Below the pieces are notes generated by a model that had not been told where the DNA came from, made no database searches, and saw only the letters and a list, made by a program, of their open reading frames with translations. Positions 8,031 through 25,710 of a DNA stretch of 64,000 nt are shown piece after piece (within the stretch, counting starts at the first letter, position 1; each line of letters opens with the position of its first letter). This DNA comes from Salipiger sp. H15 (GTDB lineage: Bacteria > Pseudomonadota > Alphaproteobacteria > Rhodobacterales > Rhodobacteraceae): positions 2,613,501 through 2,677,500 of the forward strand of contig NZ_CP123384.1 of assembly GCF_040409955.1 (NCBI RefSeq). The letters run 5' to 3'. Both the position numbers and the translations under genes were made by a program.

Positions 8031-8052
8031 CGTCATTTCAGAAGCGCGCCGC

Positions 8053-9448
<1,396 letters not shown>

Positions 9449-9577
9449 CTTGCAGCATTGTTTTTTGCCCTGCCGCGAAACGCCCCTAGGTTTTTGCTGC
9501 AGGTGCAAAGGCAATCGGCAGCAGGAAAGGCCGCGCGAGGGCCGCCGGGGGAGGACGGCGCCCTGCGGAGATTAGGC

Positions 9578-10765
9578 ATGGAACAGGAACTGAGCGAGAT
9601 CGGCCAGCAGGTCGCCGAGATGTCTGACCTTGACTTGCTCGAGCGGCAGGTCGCGGATTTCTCCGAGACGGTCGAGGCGATCCTGCCGGTGCTGCCAGGT
9701 TGGGTCATGCCGCTGGCGGTGCTGGGGCTGGCCTTCGTGATCGGGGTGCTGGCCTACCGGCTGGTGTTCGGACTTCTGACGCGTTTGGTGGCCGGGCGCG
9801 ACCTCTTCTGGCGCAGCCTCGTGTCGCGCACGCGGCGGCCGCTGCGCATGGGGCTGGTGGTGTTCTTCCTTGCCATCGGCGTCGCCGTCGCGCCGATGGG
9901 GGCGGACTGGCGGGACCTTGCGCAGCACGCGCTGCTCATCGCCTTCATCGTGCTGGTGGCTTGGGTGATCCACACCGCGCTCAACATCTGGACCACGGTG
10001 CACCTGCGCAAGTTCTCGCTCGACGCCGAGGACAACACGCTGGCGCGCAAGCACGTCACGCAGAGCCGCATCCTCGTGCGGCTGGCGGGCTGGCTGATCC
10101 TCATCGTCACGGTCTCGGCCATGCTGATGACCTTTCCGGGCGTGCGGCAATGGGGCGTGTCGCTGCTGGCCTCGGCGGGGGCGGCGGGGATCGTCGTGGG
10201 CTTTGCCTTCCAGCCGGTGCTGAAGAACCTCATCGCCGGGATCCAGCTGGCGATCACCCAGCCGATCCGCATCGACGACGCGGTGATCGTCGAGGGCGAG
10301 TGGGGCTGGATCGAGGAGATCACCGGCACCTACGTGGTGATCAAGATCTGGGACTGGCGGCGGCTGATCGTGCCGCTGAGCTACTTCATCGAACAGCCGT
10401 TCCAGAACTGGACGCGCGACGGGGCCTCGCTGATCGGCGGCGTGCTGCTCTATCTCGACCATTGCGCCGACATCCAGCGCATCCGCGACCGCATGGGCGA
10501 GATCTGCCGCGAGAGCGAGCTCTGGGACGGCAACGTGTGCCACCTGCAGGTCAACGACTTCCGCGAGCGGGTGATGGAGATCCGCATCCTCGCCTCGGCC
10601 CGCAATGCGCCGCGCACCTACGACCTGCGCTGCGAGATCCGCGAGAAGCTGATCACCTTCATCCAGCGCGAGATGCCCGAGGCACTGCCCCGCACGCGCG
10701 AGACGGTCTCGGTGGATGCGGCGCACCGGGCGAGCTCGCCGGGGATCGAGGTGGTGGGCGGCTGA
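9578..10765 (+). CDS. MscS-family mechanosensitive ion channel
   Basis: A 395-residue inner-membrane channel expected to open under membrane tension and release osmolytes. About four N-terminal hydrophobic segments (around residues 40-65, 90-110, 115-140 and 170-190) precede the pore helix. The glycine/alanine-rich pore helix and beta domain are clear: LLASAGAAGIVVGFAFQP, then LIAGIQLAITQPIRIDDAV, then the EGEWGWIEEITGTYV strand. The N-terminus before the membrane has an acidic helix (EQELSEIGQQVAEMSDLDLL). ATG 9578 was chosen because GCGGAG precedes it; an in-frame ATG at 9458 would add a basic stretch. It converges with the EamA gene, with only 9 bases between the stops. Confidence 0.88.
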   Translation: MEQELSEIGQQVAEMSDLDLLERQVADFSETVEAILPVLPGWVMPLAVLGLAFVIGVLAYRLVFGLLTRLVAGRDLFWRSLVSRTRRPLRMGLVVFFLAIGVAVAPMGADWRDLAQHALLIAFIVLVAWVIHTALNIWTTVHLRKFSLDAEDNTLARKHVTQSRILVRLAGWLILIVTVSAMLMTFPGVRQWGVSLLASAGAAGIVVGFAFQPVLKNLIAGIQLAITQPIRIDDAVIVEGEWGWIEEITGTYVVIKIWDWRRLIVPLSYFIEQPFQNWTRDGASLIGGVLLYLDHCADIQRIRDRMGEICRESELWDGNVCHLQVNDFRERVMEIRILASARNAPRTYDLRCEIREKLITFIQREMPEALPRTRETVSVDAAHRASSPGIEVVGG

Positions 10766-10774
10766 GCCGCCGCC

Positions 10775-11665
10775 TCAGAGCCCCCGGTCCACGTCCCGCT
10801 GCTGCGCGCGCAGCAGCCGGTGCTCGCGCACGAAGGTGTAGAGCCCCGCGGTGAGGATCAGCGCCGCCCCGGCATAAGTCCAGCCGTCGGGACGGTCGCC
10901 GAAGAACAGGATGCCGAGGCTCGCGGTGAAGATCAGCCGCGTGTAGCGGAAGGGCGAGACCGCGGCGACCTCGGCAAGGCGCATCGCCGTGGTGACGGCA
11001 AGATAGCCGCCCGCGGTCACCGCCACCGCCGCCGCGATGGGCAGCATGGCGGGCGGGGTGAAGACCGGCGCCGAGCCGGAGAGCAGCATCAGCACCAGCC
11101 CGACCGGCGCGATCGAGACCATGCCCCAGGCCGAGACCACGACCGAGGGGATCTCGGCGGGCAGGGTGCGGGTGACGAGATCGCGCGCCGCAAGCCCGAT
11201 CACCCCGACCACGGCGAAGACCGTCCAGCCCGAGAACTCGGCGCCGAAGGGGCGGATCACCATCAGCATGCCGACGAGGCCGACACCGATCGCCGACCAG
11301 CGCCGCCAGCCGACGCTCTCGCCGAGGAACAGCGCCGCGCCGAGCGTCACCGCCAGCGGCGCGGTCTGCATGATCGCCGCCATGACCGAGAGCGGGATGT
11401 GCGACAGGCCGATGATCATGCCGAGGCCGCCGACCATCTCGAAGACGTTGCGCAGCAGCACCCGCGGGTGGAAGGCGTCGGCGCGGCGCAGCGGCAGCTT
11501 CCTGAGCCGCGCGAGGATCAGGAAGACGCAGCAGCCGCCGAGGCCGATGGCCATCATCACCTGCCCCGAAGAGGCCGCGCGGGTCGAGAGCTTGATGAAG
11601 GCATCGCTGAGGGCCAGCAATGCCATGCCAAGCACCATCAGCGAGATGGCGCGTAGGGTATCCAT
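10775..11665 (-). CDS. EamA/DMT-family transporter
   Basis: A 296-residue ten-helix drug/metabolite transporter with two EamA repeats. The first repeat covers residues 1-140 and includes RNVFEMVGGLGMIIGLSHIP and the conserved TAPLAVTLGAALFLGE. The second ends with FRYTRLIFTASLGILFFGD. Such proteins move metabolites or amino acids across the inner membrane; the substrate cannot be read from sequence. It starts 15 bases after the pgm stop on the same strand and so is probably the last gene of the glycogen transcript. A role in exporting a sugar or metabolite from that pathway would be speculation. Confidence 0.85.
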   Translation of the reverse strand: MDTLRAISLMVLGMALLALSDAFIKLSTRAASSGQVMMAIGLGGCCVFLILARLRKLPLRRADAFHPRVLLRNVFEMVGGLGMIIGLSHIPLSVMAAIMQTAPLAVTLGAALFLGESVGWRRWSAIGVGLVGMLMVIRPFGAEFSGWTVFAVVGVIGLAARDLVTRTLPAEIPSVVVSAWGMVSIAPVGLVLMLLSGSAPVFTPPAMLPIAAAVAVTAGGYLAVTTAMRLAEVAAVSPFRYTRLIFTASLGILFFGDRPDGWTYAGAALILTAGLYTFVREHRLLRAQQRDVDRGL

Positions 11666-11680
11666 GGTCTTGTCTTTCGT

Positions 11681-15176
<3,496 letters not shown>

Positions 15177-15180
<4 letters not shown>

Positions 15181-17237
15181 GCGGGCTCCTCCGCCAGCAG
15201 CAGGACGGAGTTCGCCGCCAGCGTGACCGTGCCGCCGCGGATCGCGAGCGGCGCGGCGGTGGGATCGGACGTGTCGATGTGGCGTACCCAGCCGAAGCCC
15301 TCGCCGGGCTCGGGCAGGGTCAGCTCGACCGCCTCGCCGGCGTTGAGCGCGAGGTAGATCGCCTCCTCGCGCTGCTTGTAGAGCGGCGTGCCCGAGGCCA
15401 TGCGCAGCTCGGCGGACAGCACCTTGAGATGGCCGTTGGTCCAGTCGGCGCGGGTCATCTCCTGCCCGTCGGGCCGCCACCAGAAGAGGTCGGGCACGCC
15501 GTCGACCCGTCGCGGCCGCGAATGCAGGTAGCGGCGCTGGCGCAGGATCGGGTGGGCCTTGCGGAAGGCGATGAGCTTGCGGGTGAAGGCAAGAAACGCC
15601 TCGTCGGGCTCGGTCCAGTCGATCCAGCCGGTCTCGTTGTCCTGTGCGTAGGCGTTGTTGTTGCCGCCCTGCGAATTGCCGATCTCGTCCCCGGCAAGGA
15701 TCATCGGCGTGCCCTGACTCAGCAGCAGCGTCGCCATGAGGTTGCGGCGGCGCAGGGCGCGGGCCTCGAGAATCTCTGGATCATCCGTCGGGCCCTCGAT
15801 GCCCATGTTGTCCGAGTAGTTCTCGCCGTGCCCGTCGCGGTTGTTCTCGCCGTTCGCCTCGTTGTGGCGCGCGTTGTACGAGACGAGATCGGTCAGCGTG
15901 AACCCGTCATGCGCGGTGAGCAGGTTGACCGAGGCGGTGGCGTTGCGCCCGGAATGGTCGAAGAGCCCGGCCGAGCCGGTGATCCGGTCGGCCATCACCG
16001 GCACGTGCCCCAGATCGCCGCGCCAGAACCGCCGCACCCCGTCGCGGTACTGGTCGTTCCATTCGCTGAAGGGCGGCGGGTAGCCGCCGAGCTGGTAGCC
16101 GCCGGGGCCGATGTCCCAGGGCTCGGCGATGAGCTTGCGCGCGGCCAGCACCGGGTCCTGCCGCAGCGCCTTGAAGAAGGCGGAGTTGCGGTCGAACCCC
16201 TGCGGCGTGCGCCCGAGCGTCGAGCAGAGGTCGAAGCGGAAGCCGTCGACGCCCATGGTGGTCGCCCAGTAGCGCAAGGAGTCCATCACCATGCGCAGCA
16301 CCATCGGGTGGTCGAGGTTCAGCGTGTTGCCGGTGCCGGTGTCGTTGATGTAGAGGCGCCGGTCCTCGGGCAGGCGGTAGTAGCTGAGGTTGTCGAGCCC
16401 GCGGAAGCAGAGCGTCGGGCCATGCTCGTCGCCCTCGCAGCTGTGGTTGTAGACCACGTCGAGGATCACCTCGATCCCCGCGGCGTGCAGCCGGGCGACC
16501 ATGTGCTGGAACTCCCAGAGCGCGCCCTGCGTGAGATAGCGCGGATCGGGCGCGAAGAAGCCCAGCGTCTGGTAGCCCCAGTAGTTGCGCAGCCCCTTGT
16601 CGAAGAGGAACTTGTCGTTGATGAAGGCCTGCACCGGGAGGAGCTCGACCGCGGTGATGCCGAGCTTGGTGAGGTACTCGAGCACCGGGTCCGAGGCGAT
16701 GCCGAGAAAGCTGCCCGGGTGCTCGGCGCCGGGAAAGCGCTGGGTGAGCCCCTTCACATGCGCCTCGTAGATCACGCTTTTCGCAAGCCGCGTCTCGGGC
16801 GGCTTGATGCCGCCCCAGTCAAAGCTCGTGTCCTCGACGATCCCCTTGCACATGAAGGGCGCGCTGTCGGTGGTGCTGCGGGTCTCGCCGCCGCCGAAGA
16901 GCGCCTCGTTCCACACCGGGTGGCCGGTAATGCGCCGGGCGTAGGGGTCGAGCAGCAGCTTGTTGGGGTTGAAGCGGTGGCCCTGCTTGGGCTGGAAGGG
17001 GCCGTCGACGCGGTAGCCGTACTGCTGGCCCGGCGTCAGCCCCGGCACCCGCCCGTGCCAGACATCGCCGTCGCGCTCGGGCAGGGCGAGCCGGTGGGTT
17101 TCCGTGCCATCCTCGTCGAAAAGGCAGAGCGTGACGGCCTCGGCATGGGCGGAAAACACCGCGAAATTCACGCCATCACCGTCGAATGTCGCACCGAGCG
17201 GGCTGGCGGACCCCGCGAGGATGACCGGCTCGCTCAT
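15177..17237 (-). CDS. glgX: Glycogen debranching enzyme GlgX
   Basis: A 686-residue GH13 isoamylase-type enzyme that cleaves alpha-1,6 branches of phosphorylase-limit glycogen. The N-terminal CBM48-like domain begins SPLGATFDGDGVNFAVFSAHA. Catalytic regions are VILDVVYNHSCEGDEHGP, DGFRFDLCSTLG (Asp nucleophile), KLIAEPWDIGPGGYQLG (Glu) and NLLTAHDGFTLTDLVSYN (Asp). The loop NGENNRDGHGENYSDN is characteristic of GlgX. It begins 7 bases after glgA ends, and its stop overlaps the malQ start. Confidence 0.95.
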
Positions 17238-17244
17238 TCGTGCC

Positions 17245-18678
17245 TCATGGAGTCTTGGCCTTGACCATGTCTTGGTAGAGCGCCGCGTATTTCGCCGCCG
17301 AATGGGTCCAGCTGACCGGGGTGGCCATGGCGTTGGTCATCATCCGCGTCCAGGTTTCCTTGTCCTGGTACAGGTTTACCAGCTTCATCAGCGCCTGTGC
17401 CAGAGCCTGGGCCGTAACCGGGTGGAATTGGATGCCGGTCGCGCAGCCCGCTGCCAATCCGGCAGGCGATGCGTTGATCACCGTGTCGGCAAGGCCGCCG
17501 GTGAGCGCCACCAGCGGCAGCGTGCCGTAGCGCAGCCCGTACATCTGGGTCAGCCCGCAGGGCTCGAAGCGCGAGGGCACCAGAATCGCGTCGCCCCCGG
17601 CCATCAGCCGGTGCGCGAAATCCTCGTCGTAGCCGATGCGCACCGCGACGCCCGGGTGCTTCTGCGCCTTGCGCTGGAAGGCCTCCTCGAGCCCCGGGTT
17701 GCCGGCCCCCAGCAGCGCCAGTTGGCCGCCGCGGTCGAGCAGCGCGGGCAGGGCCTGCATCAGGATGTCGAGCCCCTTCTGCTCGGTCAGGCGCGAGATC
17801 ACCACGCAGAGCGGGCCGGGCCAGTCGGTCGGCAGGTCGAGCTCCTTGCGCAGCGCCGCCTTGTGCTTGGCCTTCTCCGCGATGGTCTTGTAGGGCGGCG
17901 TCCAGATCGCCTCGTCGATGCCGTTGAGAATGCCGACCATGTCCTCCTGCCGCTCGCGCAGCACACCGTCGAGCCCCATGCCGAATTCCTTGGTCATCAG
18001 CTCGGAGGCATAGGTGGGCGAGACGGTCGAAAGCCTGTCGGCGTAGACCAGCCCCGCCTTCAGCGCCGAGACGCTGTCCCAGAACTCGTAGCCGCGCTGG
18101 TGGAAGCCGGTGCGCGGCAGGCCGAGCGTGCCGATGCGCGCCGCCGAGGCCATGCCCTGGAAGGCGATGTTGTGGATGGTCATCAGCGTCGCGACCCGGC
18201 CCGCGGCGCCCAGCTCGCGCAGGTAGAGCGGGGTGAAGCCGGCCTGCCAGTCGTGGCAGTGCAGGATCTGCGGGAACCAGCCCTCGATCCCGTCGGCGCC
18301 GATCATTGCCGCGACCGAGCTCAGCGCGGCGAAACGCTCGGGGTTGTCGCGCCAGTCGTTGCCCGACTTGTCCATGTAGGGCCCTCCGTCGCGGTCGAAG
18401 AGATGCGGCGCCTCGAGCACGTAGAGCACCTGCTCCCCGGAGCCGTTCGCCAGCGGCGCCCTGAGCACCCGCGCCGGCCCGCCGAAGAGATCGCCGTATT
18501 CCGCCACCACCGTCTGCGTCGGCAGGTTGGCGATGACCTGCCGGTAGCCCGGCAGCAGCACCCGCATGTCGACCCCGTGCACCGCCAGCGCGCCGGGCAG
18601 GGCGCCGACCACGTCGGCCAGCCCTCCGGTCTTGATCAGCGGGACACATTCCGAGGCGACAGACAGGACACGAGTCAT
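17245..18678 (-). CDS. glgA: Glycogen synthase (ADP-glucose)
   Basis: A 477-residue GT5 glycosyltransferase that adds glucose from ADP-glucose to alpha-1,4-glucan. The ADP-glucose site [16 protein letters not shown] lies near residue 15, HDWQAGF and [14 protein letters not shown] motifs follow, and the C-terminal domain holds [17 protein letters not shown] and LTGGLADTV. The start at 18678 overlaps the glgC stop (ATGA) and gives the expected [19 protein letters not shown]; the long upstream open frame is a shadow of glgC. Coupling of glgC and glgA keeps precursor supply and polymerisation together. Confidence 0.96.
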   Translation of the reverse strand: MTRVLSVASECVPLIKTGGLADVVGALPGALAVHGVDMRVLLPGYRQVIANLPTQTVVAEYGDLFGGPARVLRAPLANGSGEQVLYVLEAPHLFDRDGGPYMDKSGNDWRDNPERFAALSSVAAMIGADGIEGWFPQILHCHDWQAGFTPLYLRELGAAGRVATLMTIHNIAFQGMASAARIGTLGLPRTGFHQRGYEFWDSVSALKAGLVYADRLSTVSPTYASELMTKEFGMGLDGVLRERQEDMVGILNGIDEAIWTPPYKTIAEKAKHKAALRKELDLPTDWPGPLCVVISRLTEQKGLDILMQALPALLDRGGQLALLGAGNPGLEEAFQRKAQKHPGVAVRIGYDEDFAHRLMAGGDAILVPSRFEPCGLTQMYGLRYGTLPLVALTGGLADTVINASPAGLAAGCATGIQFHPVTAQALAQALMKLVNLYQDKETWTRMMTNAMATPVSWTHSAAKYAALYQDMVKAKTP

Positions 18679-19937
18679 TTGGCGGCTTCCCTCCGGTCGA
18701 GCATACCTTGCGTGATCAGCGTCACGCCCCCGGCGGTGACACGGAACCACTTTGCGTCTTCCTCCGGATCCTCGCCGACCACAAGCCCTTCGGGAATATG
18801 CACGCCGCGATTGACCACCGTGTTTGTCAGCCGCGCGTACCTCGAGACGTAGACATTGGGCAGAAGTACCACACGTTCGAGCGAAGCATATGAATTCGTG
18901 TGCACCTTGGTGAACAGAAGCGACTCGCGGATCTCGGTGCCGGAGACGATGCAGCCGCCCGCGATGAGCGAGCTGACGGCCGATCCGCGGCGGTCCTCCT
19001 CGTCGTGGATGAACTTGGCGGGGGGCACGACCTCGGCATAGGTCCAGATCGGCCAGTCGGTGTCCCAGAGGTCGAGCTCGGGGTCGAAGTTGGTCAGGTC
19101 GATGTTGGCGCGCCAGAAGGCATCGACCGTGCCGACGTCGCGCCAGTAGGCGGGCTTGCCGGGCTCGCGCACGCAGCTGTCCTCGAAGCGGTGCGCCTGC
19201 GCGCCGCCCGCGGCGACGATCTCGGGGATCATGTCGTTGCCGAAGTCGTGGCTCGAGCTTTCCGAGCCCAGATCCTCCATCAGCTTGCCGCGCAGGTACT
19301 TCCAGTCGAAGACGTAGATGCCCATGCTGACCAGCGTCTTGTCGGGATCGTCGGGCAGGCCGGGCGGGTCCTTGGGCTTCTCGAGGAACGAGGTGATCCG
19401 GTCGCTGTCGTTCACCGCCATGCAGCCGAAGGCGCTGGCCTCGGAGCGGTCGACCGTCAGGCAGCCCACGGTCACCTGCGCGCCGCTGTCGACGTGCTGC
19501 TCGAGCATCTCCTCGTAGTCCATCTTGTAGATGTGGTCGCCCGCGAGGATGACGATGTAGTCGATGTCGTAGCTGTCGATGATGTCGATGTTCTGCGCCA
19601 CCGCGTCGACCGTGCCGCGATACCACGTCTGTTCGTTGTAGCGCTGCGAGGCGGGCAGGATGTCGAGGAACTCGTTCCGCTCGGCGCGGAAGAAGTTCCA
19701 GCCGCGCTGGCAGTGGCGGATCAGGCTGTGCGCCTTGTACTGCGTCGCGAGCGCGATCTTGCGGATCCCCGAGTTCAGCGCGTTGGACAGGGCGAAGTCG
19801 ATGATCCGGGCCTTGCCGCCAAAATACACGGCAGGCTTGACGCGAAAATTCGTCAACTCGTGCAGGCGCGAGCCGCGTCCGCCCGCCAGCACGAAGGCCA
19901 TGCTCCGGCTCGCGAGCCTGTGGGAACGTCGGGGCAT
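18675..19937 (-). CDS. glgC: Glucose-1-phosphate adenylyltransferase
   Basis: A 420-residue ADP-glucose pyrophosphorylase, the committed step of glycogen synthesis. The nucleotidyltransferase start [14 protein letters not shown], substrate loop [19 protein letters not shown], the [12 protein letters not shown] block, [17 protein letters not shown] and the C-terminal left-handed helix repeats (around [15 protein letters not shown]) are all visible. A strong AAGGAGGAG ribosome site lies directly before ATG 19937. Enzymes of this group are allosterically controlled by glycolytic intermediates; which effectors apply here cannot be read directly. A 62-base gap separates it from glgB. Confidence 0.97.
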   Translation of the reverse strand: MPRRSHRLASRSMAFVLAGGRGSRLHELTNFRVKPAVYFGGKARIIDFALSNALNSGIRKIALATQYKAHSLIRHCQRGWNFFRAERNEFLDILPASQRYNEQTWYRGTVDAVAQNIDIIDSYDIDYIVILAGDHIYKMDYEEMLEQHVDSGAQVTVGCLTVDRSEASAFGCMAVNDSDRITSFLEKPKDPPGLPDDPDKTLVSMGIYVFDWKYLRGKLMEDLGSESSSHDFGNDMIPEIVAAGGAQAHRFEDSCVREPGKPAYWRDVGTVDAFWRANIDLTNFDPELDLWDTDWPIWTYAEVVPPAKFIHDEEDRRGSAVSSLIAGGCIVSGTEIRESLLFTKVHTNSYASLERVVLLPNVYVSRYARLTNTVVNRGVHIPEGLVVGEDPEEDAKWFRVTAGGVTLITQGMLDRREAAK

Positions 19938-19999
19938 TCGTCTCCTCCTTTAACTAAATGCAACATGTCGGGCACGGCCATGACACGGGTATGAATGGA

Positions 20000-22198
20000 T
20001 CAGCTTTCCTCGCGGACGAGGAAGATCGCCGAAAGCGGCGGAAGGAAGAGCTCGGCCGAGGCGGGGTAGCCGTGGCTGGGCTCGTCGTCGGCGATGACGC
20101 GGCCGAAATTCCCGCGATTGCCACCGCCGTAGATGCCTGCATCGGTGTTCAGCGCCTCGCGCCAGACGCCGGTGTCGGGAAGGCCGATGCGATAGCTCGG
20201 CTGCTCGGCAGGCGTGAAATTGCAGATCACCGCGACCTCGGGCTCGTCGGCGCGGCCGCGCCGGATCCACGAGAAGACCGAGTTGCCGGTGTCGCCGCCG
20301 GCGATCCAGCCGAAACCCTCGGGCTCGCAATCCTTGGCGTGCAGCGCCGGCGTGTCGCGGTAGAGCACGTTGAGATCGCGGATCAGCCGCTGGATGCCGG
20401 CGTGCTGCGGATCGGAGAGGCAGGGCCAGTCGATCTCGGCGTCGTGGTTCCACTCGCTGGCCTGCGCGAACTCCTGCCCCATGAACAGCAGCTTCTTGCC
20501 CGGATGGCCCCACATGAAGCCGTAATAGGCGCGCAGGTTGGCGAATTTCTCCCAGCCGTTGCCGGGCATCTTGCCCAGCATCGAGCCCTTGCCGTGCACC
20601 ACCTCGTCATGGCTGATCGGCAGGATGAAATTCTCAGAGAAGGCGTAGACCAGCCCGAAGGTCATCTGGTGGTGGTGGTAGCTGCGGTAGATCGGATCCT
20701 TGCGGATGTACTCGAGCGTGTCGTTCATCCAGCCCATGTTCCACTTGAAGCCGAAGCCGAGCCCGCCCTGATCCACCGGGGCGGAGACTCCGGGATAGGC
20801 GGTGCTTTCCTCGGCCACGGTCATGATGCCGGGGTGCTGGCCGTAGCACTCGGTGTTCATCCGGCGCAGCATCGAGATCGCCTCGTAATTCTCGCGCCCG
20901 CCGTCCTTGTTCGGCACCCATTCGCCGTCGGGGCGGGAGTAGTCGCGGTAGAGCATCGAGGCGACCGCGTCCACGCGCAGCCCGTCGGCGTGATATTCCT
21001 CGAGCCAGTAGAGCGCGTTGGCGGTGAGGTAGTTGGCCACCTCGGCGCGGCCGTAGTTGTAGATCAGCGTGTTCCAGTCGTGGTGGAAGCCTTCCTTGGG
21101 ATCGGCATGTTCATAGAGCGCGGTGCCGTCGAAGCGGCCGAGCCCGTGCGCGTCGGTGGGGAAGTGGCCGGGCACCCAGTCGAGGATCACCCCGATCCCG
21201 GCAAGGTGCGCGGCGTTGACGAGGTCGCGGAACTCGTGCGGCAGCCCGTGGCGGATGGTCGGGGCGAACATGCCGATCGGCTGGTAGCCCCACGAGCCGT
21301 CGAACGGGTACTCGCTGACCGGCAGCAGTTCGATATGGGTGAAGCCCATGGCGGCCACGTAGTCGACCAGTTCCTCCGCCGCCTCGACGTAGGAGATCGG
21401 CCGCCCCCAGTCCTTGCGCCGCCACGAGGGCAGGTGGACCTCGTAGATCGAGATCGGGGCGCTGCGGCTCTGCGCCTGCGCGCGGGTCTCGAACCAGTCC
21501 TCGTCGGACCAGCCGTAGCCCGAGATGTCGCGCACGATCGAGGCATTGGCGGGCGGGTGTTCCGAGCCGAAGCCGATCGGGTCGGCCTTGCGCGGCATGA
21601 CGCTGCCATCGGGGCCGACGATCTCGTAGCGGTAGAAGGCGCCGTCGCCGACGCCGGGCAGGAAGATCTCCCACACGCCGGTGGCACCGCGCCGTCGCAT
21701 CGGGTGGCGCAACCCGTCCCACCAGTTGAAATCGCCCACCACCGAGACCCGCCGGGCATTGGGCGCCCAGACGGCGAAATGCGTGCCCTGCACGCCCTCG
21801 TGGGTCATTACGTGGGCGCCCAGCACCTCCCAGAGCCGCCGGTGGCTGCCCTCGCCAAGCAGGTACTCGTCGATCTCGCCCAGCACCGGGCCGAAGCGGT
21901 AGGGGTCTTCCTTCTCGAAGAGCTGCGGCTCGCCGTCCTCGCCATGGTCCTCGCCGAGCAGCGTGTAGGCCATGTCGCCGGGCACGGGGCCCGAGAAGAA
22001 GCCGGGCACGTTCGCCGGCTCCAGCGGATGCCGCACGCCCTTGACGAGGGCCCACATCCGGTCGGCCCCCGGATCATAGGCCGTGACGTGGCGCTCGCCG
22101 TCGATCTCGTGCGGGCCAAGCACCGCGAAGGGATCGTCGTGATGGCCCCGCAGCAGTCGCAGCAGGGCAGACTCGGGGGATGTGGACGCGTGGCTCAT
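20000..22198 (-). CDS. glgB: 1,4-alpha-glucan branching enzyme
   Basis: A 732-residue GH13_8 enzyme that makes alpha-1,6 branches in glycogen. The N-terminal part holds [17 protein letters not shown], the CBM48 region follows, and the catalytic barrel shows the [34 protein letters not shown] and [16 protein letters not shown] motifs. The start was set at the ATG at 22198 ([16 protein letters not shown]). A GTG at 22243 is possible in frame, but neither has a clear Shine-Dalgarno. It lies 52 bases after glgP and 62 bases before glgC in the same direction. Confidence 0.94.
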   Translation of the reverse strand: MSHASTSPESALLRLLRGHHDDPFAVLGPHEIDGERHVTAYDPGADRMWALVKGVRHPLEPANVPGFFSGPVPGDMAYTLLGEDHGEDGEPQLFEKEDPYRFGPVLGEIDEYLLGEGSHRRLWEVLGAHVMTHEGVQGTHFAVWAPNARRVSVVGDFNWWDGLRHPMRRRGATGVWEIFLPGVGDGAFYRYEIVGPDGSVMPRKADPIGFGSEHPPANASIVRDISGYGWSDEDWFETRAQAQSRSAPISIYEVHLPSWRRKDWGRPISYVEAAEELVDYVAAMGFTHIELLPVSEYPFDGSWGYQPIGMFAPTIRHGLPHEFRDLVNAAHLAGIGVILDWVPGHFPTDAHGLGRFDGTALYEHADPKEGFHHDWNTLIYNYGRAEVANYLTANALYWLEEYHADGLRVDAVASMLYRDYSRPDGEWVPNKDGGRENYEAISMLRRMNTECYGQHPGIMTVAEESTAYPGVSAPVDQGGLGFGFKWNMGWMNDTLEYIRKDPIYRSYHHHQMTFGLVYAFSENFILPISHDEVVHGKGSMLGKMPGNGWEKFANLRAYYGFMWGHPGKKLLFMGQEFAQASEWNHDAEIDWPCLSDPQHAGIQRLIRDLNVLYRDTPALHAKDCEPEGFGWIAGGDTGNSVFSWIRRGRADEPEVAVICNFTPAEQPSYRIGLPDTGVWREALNTDAGIYGGGNRGNFGRVIADDEPSHGYPASAELFLPPLSAIFLVREES

Positions 22199-22250
22199 GC
22201 AATGACTGTAGTCGCTTCCACGCCTCTGGCAATGATCTGACACATTCAGA

Positions 22251-24626
<2,376 letters not shown>

Positions 24627-24705
24627 GGATAGGCACTCGCTTTGGACAAGACGAAGGGTTGCGCCGGTCGACCTAGGGCGTTTGCACAATTGATGAACAG
24701 CTTTT

Positions 24706-24734
24706 GTTACGCAAAGGCAACCTCCTTGCGTAAC
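24706..24734. promoter_or_regulatory. Inverted repeat between glk and glgP
   Basis: GTTACGCAA (24706-24714) and TTGCGTAAC (24726-24734) flank an 11-base loop. Neither strand has a T tract following the stem in its direction of transcription, so it is not a typical Rho-independent terminator for glk. It may be an operator or mRNA hairpin upstream of the glycogen genes. Confidence 0.45.
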
Positions 24735-24744
24735 GCGCCAAGTT

Positions 24745-25704
24745 TCAGGGCAATTCGCTCAAGTGGCAGGCACAACCCGTGAGCGCCGCATAATCGTCGG
24801 TCACAAGGCTCACCGGGAACTGCTTCATGAACTCGGCAAAGCGGCCGCGGTCGCAGAAGGTCTCCTCGAAGGCGCCCGTCGTCAGGTACGGGCCGAAATG
24901 CCGCGCCACGCCGCCGATCAGGTAGATGCCGCCGAAGGGCAGGGTGGTGAGCGCGAGGTTGCTGCACACCCGGCCCATCATCCGCACGAAGACCTCGATG
25001 GCGCGCAGCGCGCGCGGGTCGGTACCGGCCTGCACCGCCTCCATGATCTGCTGCGCCTCGAGCGGCGCGCCCGCGCCGTCCTCGTCGCAGAGCCAGGCAT
25101 AGACCCGCTCGAAGCCGCGCCCCGAGAGGATGTGCTCGACGCTCGGCCCCTCGTGCTTGCGCTCGATGTAGCGCAGCAGGCGCATCTCGTCGTCGGTCTG
25201 CACCGGGATCGCCACGTGGCCCGCTTCCGAGGGCGGCACCAGCGTGCGCTCGCCCAGCCGGTAGACCGGGGCGGCGTTCATGCCGGTGCCGATGCCGACC
25301 ACCAGCCGCGCCGACTGCGGGCTCGACGGCAGGCCGGGCAGGATCGGGGTGAGGAACTCGTCCGAGATGTGGCCGAGCGCGTGGCCCTGCGCCTGCAGGT
25401 CGTTGAGCACCGAGATGGTCGCGGCGCCGGTGGCCTCGGCCAAGGTCGGGCGGTCGATCTCCCAGTCGATGTTGGTCAGCCGCCCCGCGCCGTCGCGCAC
25501 CGGGCCGGCCACGGCGACGCAGGCCGCCTCGACCGTCGCGCCGGCCTCGGCGAGGTAGTGCTTCAGCACGGCACCGATGCCGTCGTTCTCGGCGTTGCGG
25601 TAGCGCTTCACCGATCCCTCGATCAGCTTGCCGCCTTTGCTGAGCGCCACCCGGGTGTTGGTGCCGCCGATATCCGCCAGGACTGCCGTGCCGCCGATGC
25701 TCAT
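24745..25704 (-). CDS. glk: Glucokinase (proteobacterial Glk family)
   Basis: A 319-residue ATP-dependent glucokinase making glucose-6-phosphate from free cytoplasmic glucose. The phosphate loop VLADIGGTNTRVAL is at residues 8-21, the catalytic aspartate region is SVLNDLQAQGHAL, and VGIGTGMNAAPVYRL and FGGIYLIGGVARHFG complete the fold. It matches the Glk family and not ROK kinases, since no CxCGxxGC zinc motif is present. It begins 6 bases after the beta-glucosidase stop, so the two are co-transcribed. Glucose from AglA and the beta-glucosidase is its obvious substrate. Confidence 0.93.
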   Translation of the reverse strand: MSIGGTAVLADIGGTNTRVALSKGGKLIEGSVKRYRNAENDGIGAVLKHYLAEAGATVEAACVAVAGPVRDGAGRLTNIDWEIDRPTLAEATGAATISVLNDLQAQGHALGHISDEFLTPILPGLPSSPQSARLVVGIGTGMNAAPVYRLGERTLVPPSEAGHVAIPVQTDDEMRLLRYIERKHEGPSVEHILSGRGFERVYAWLCDEDGAGAPLEAQQIMEAVQAGTDPRALRAIEVFVRMMGRVCSNLALTTLPFGGIYLIGGVARHFGPYLTTGAFEETFCDRGRFAEFMKQFPVSLVTDDYAALTGCACHLSELP

Positions 25705-25710
25705 GATGCC

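Noticed and set aside
7860..8045. 6S RNA gene next to zapA
   Set aside because: The gap is filled by repeat copy 2 and the eno terminator; no closing-stem and bubble pattern of 6S RNA was seen.
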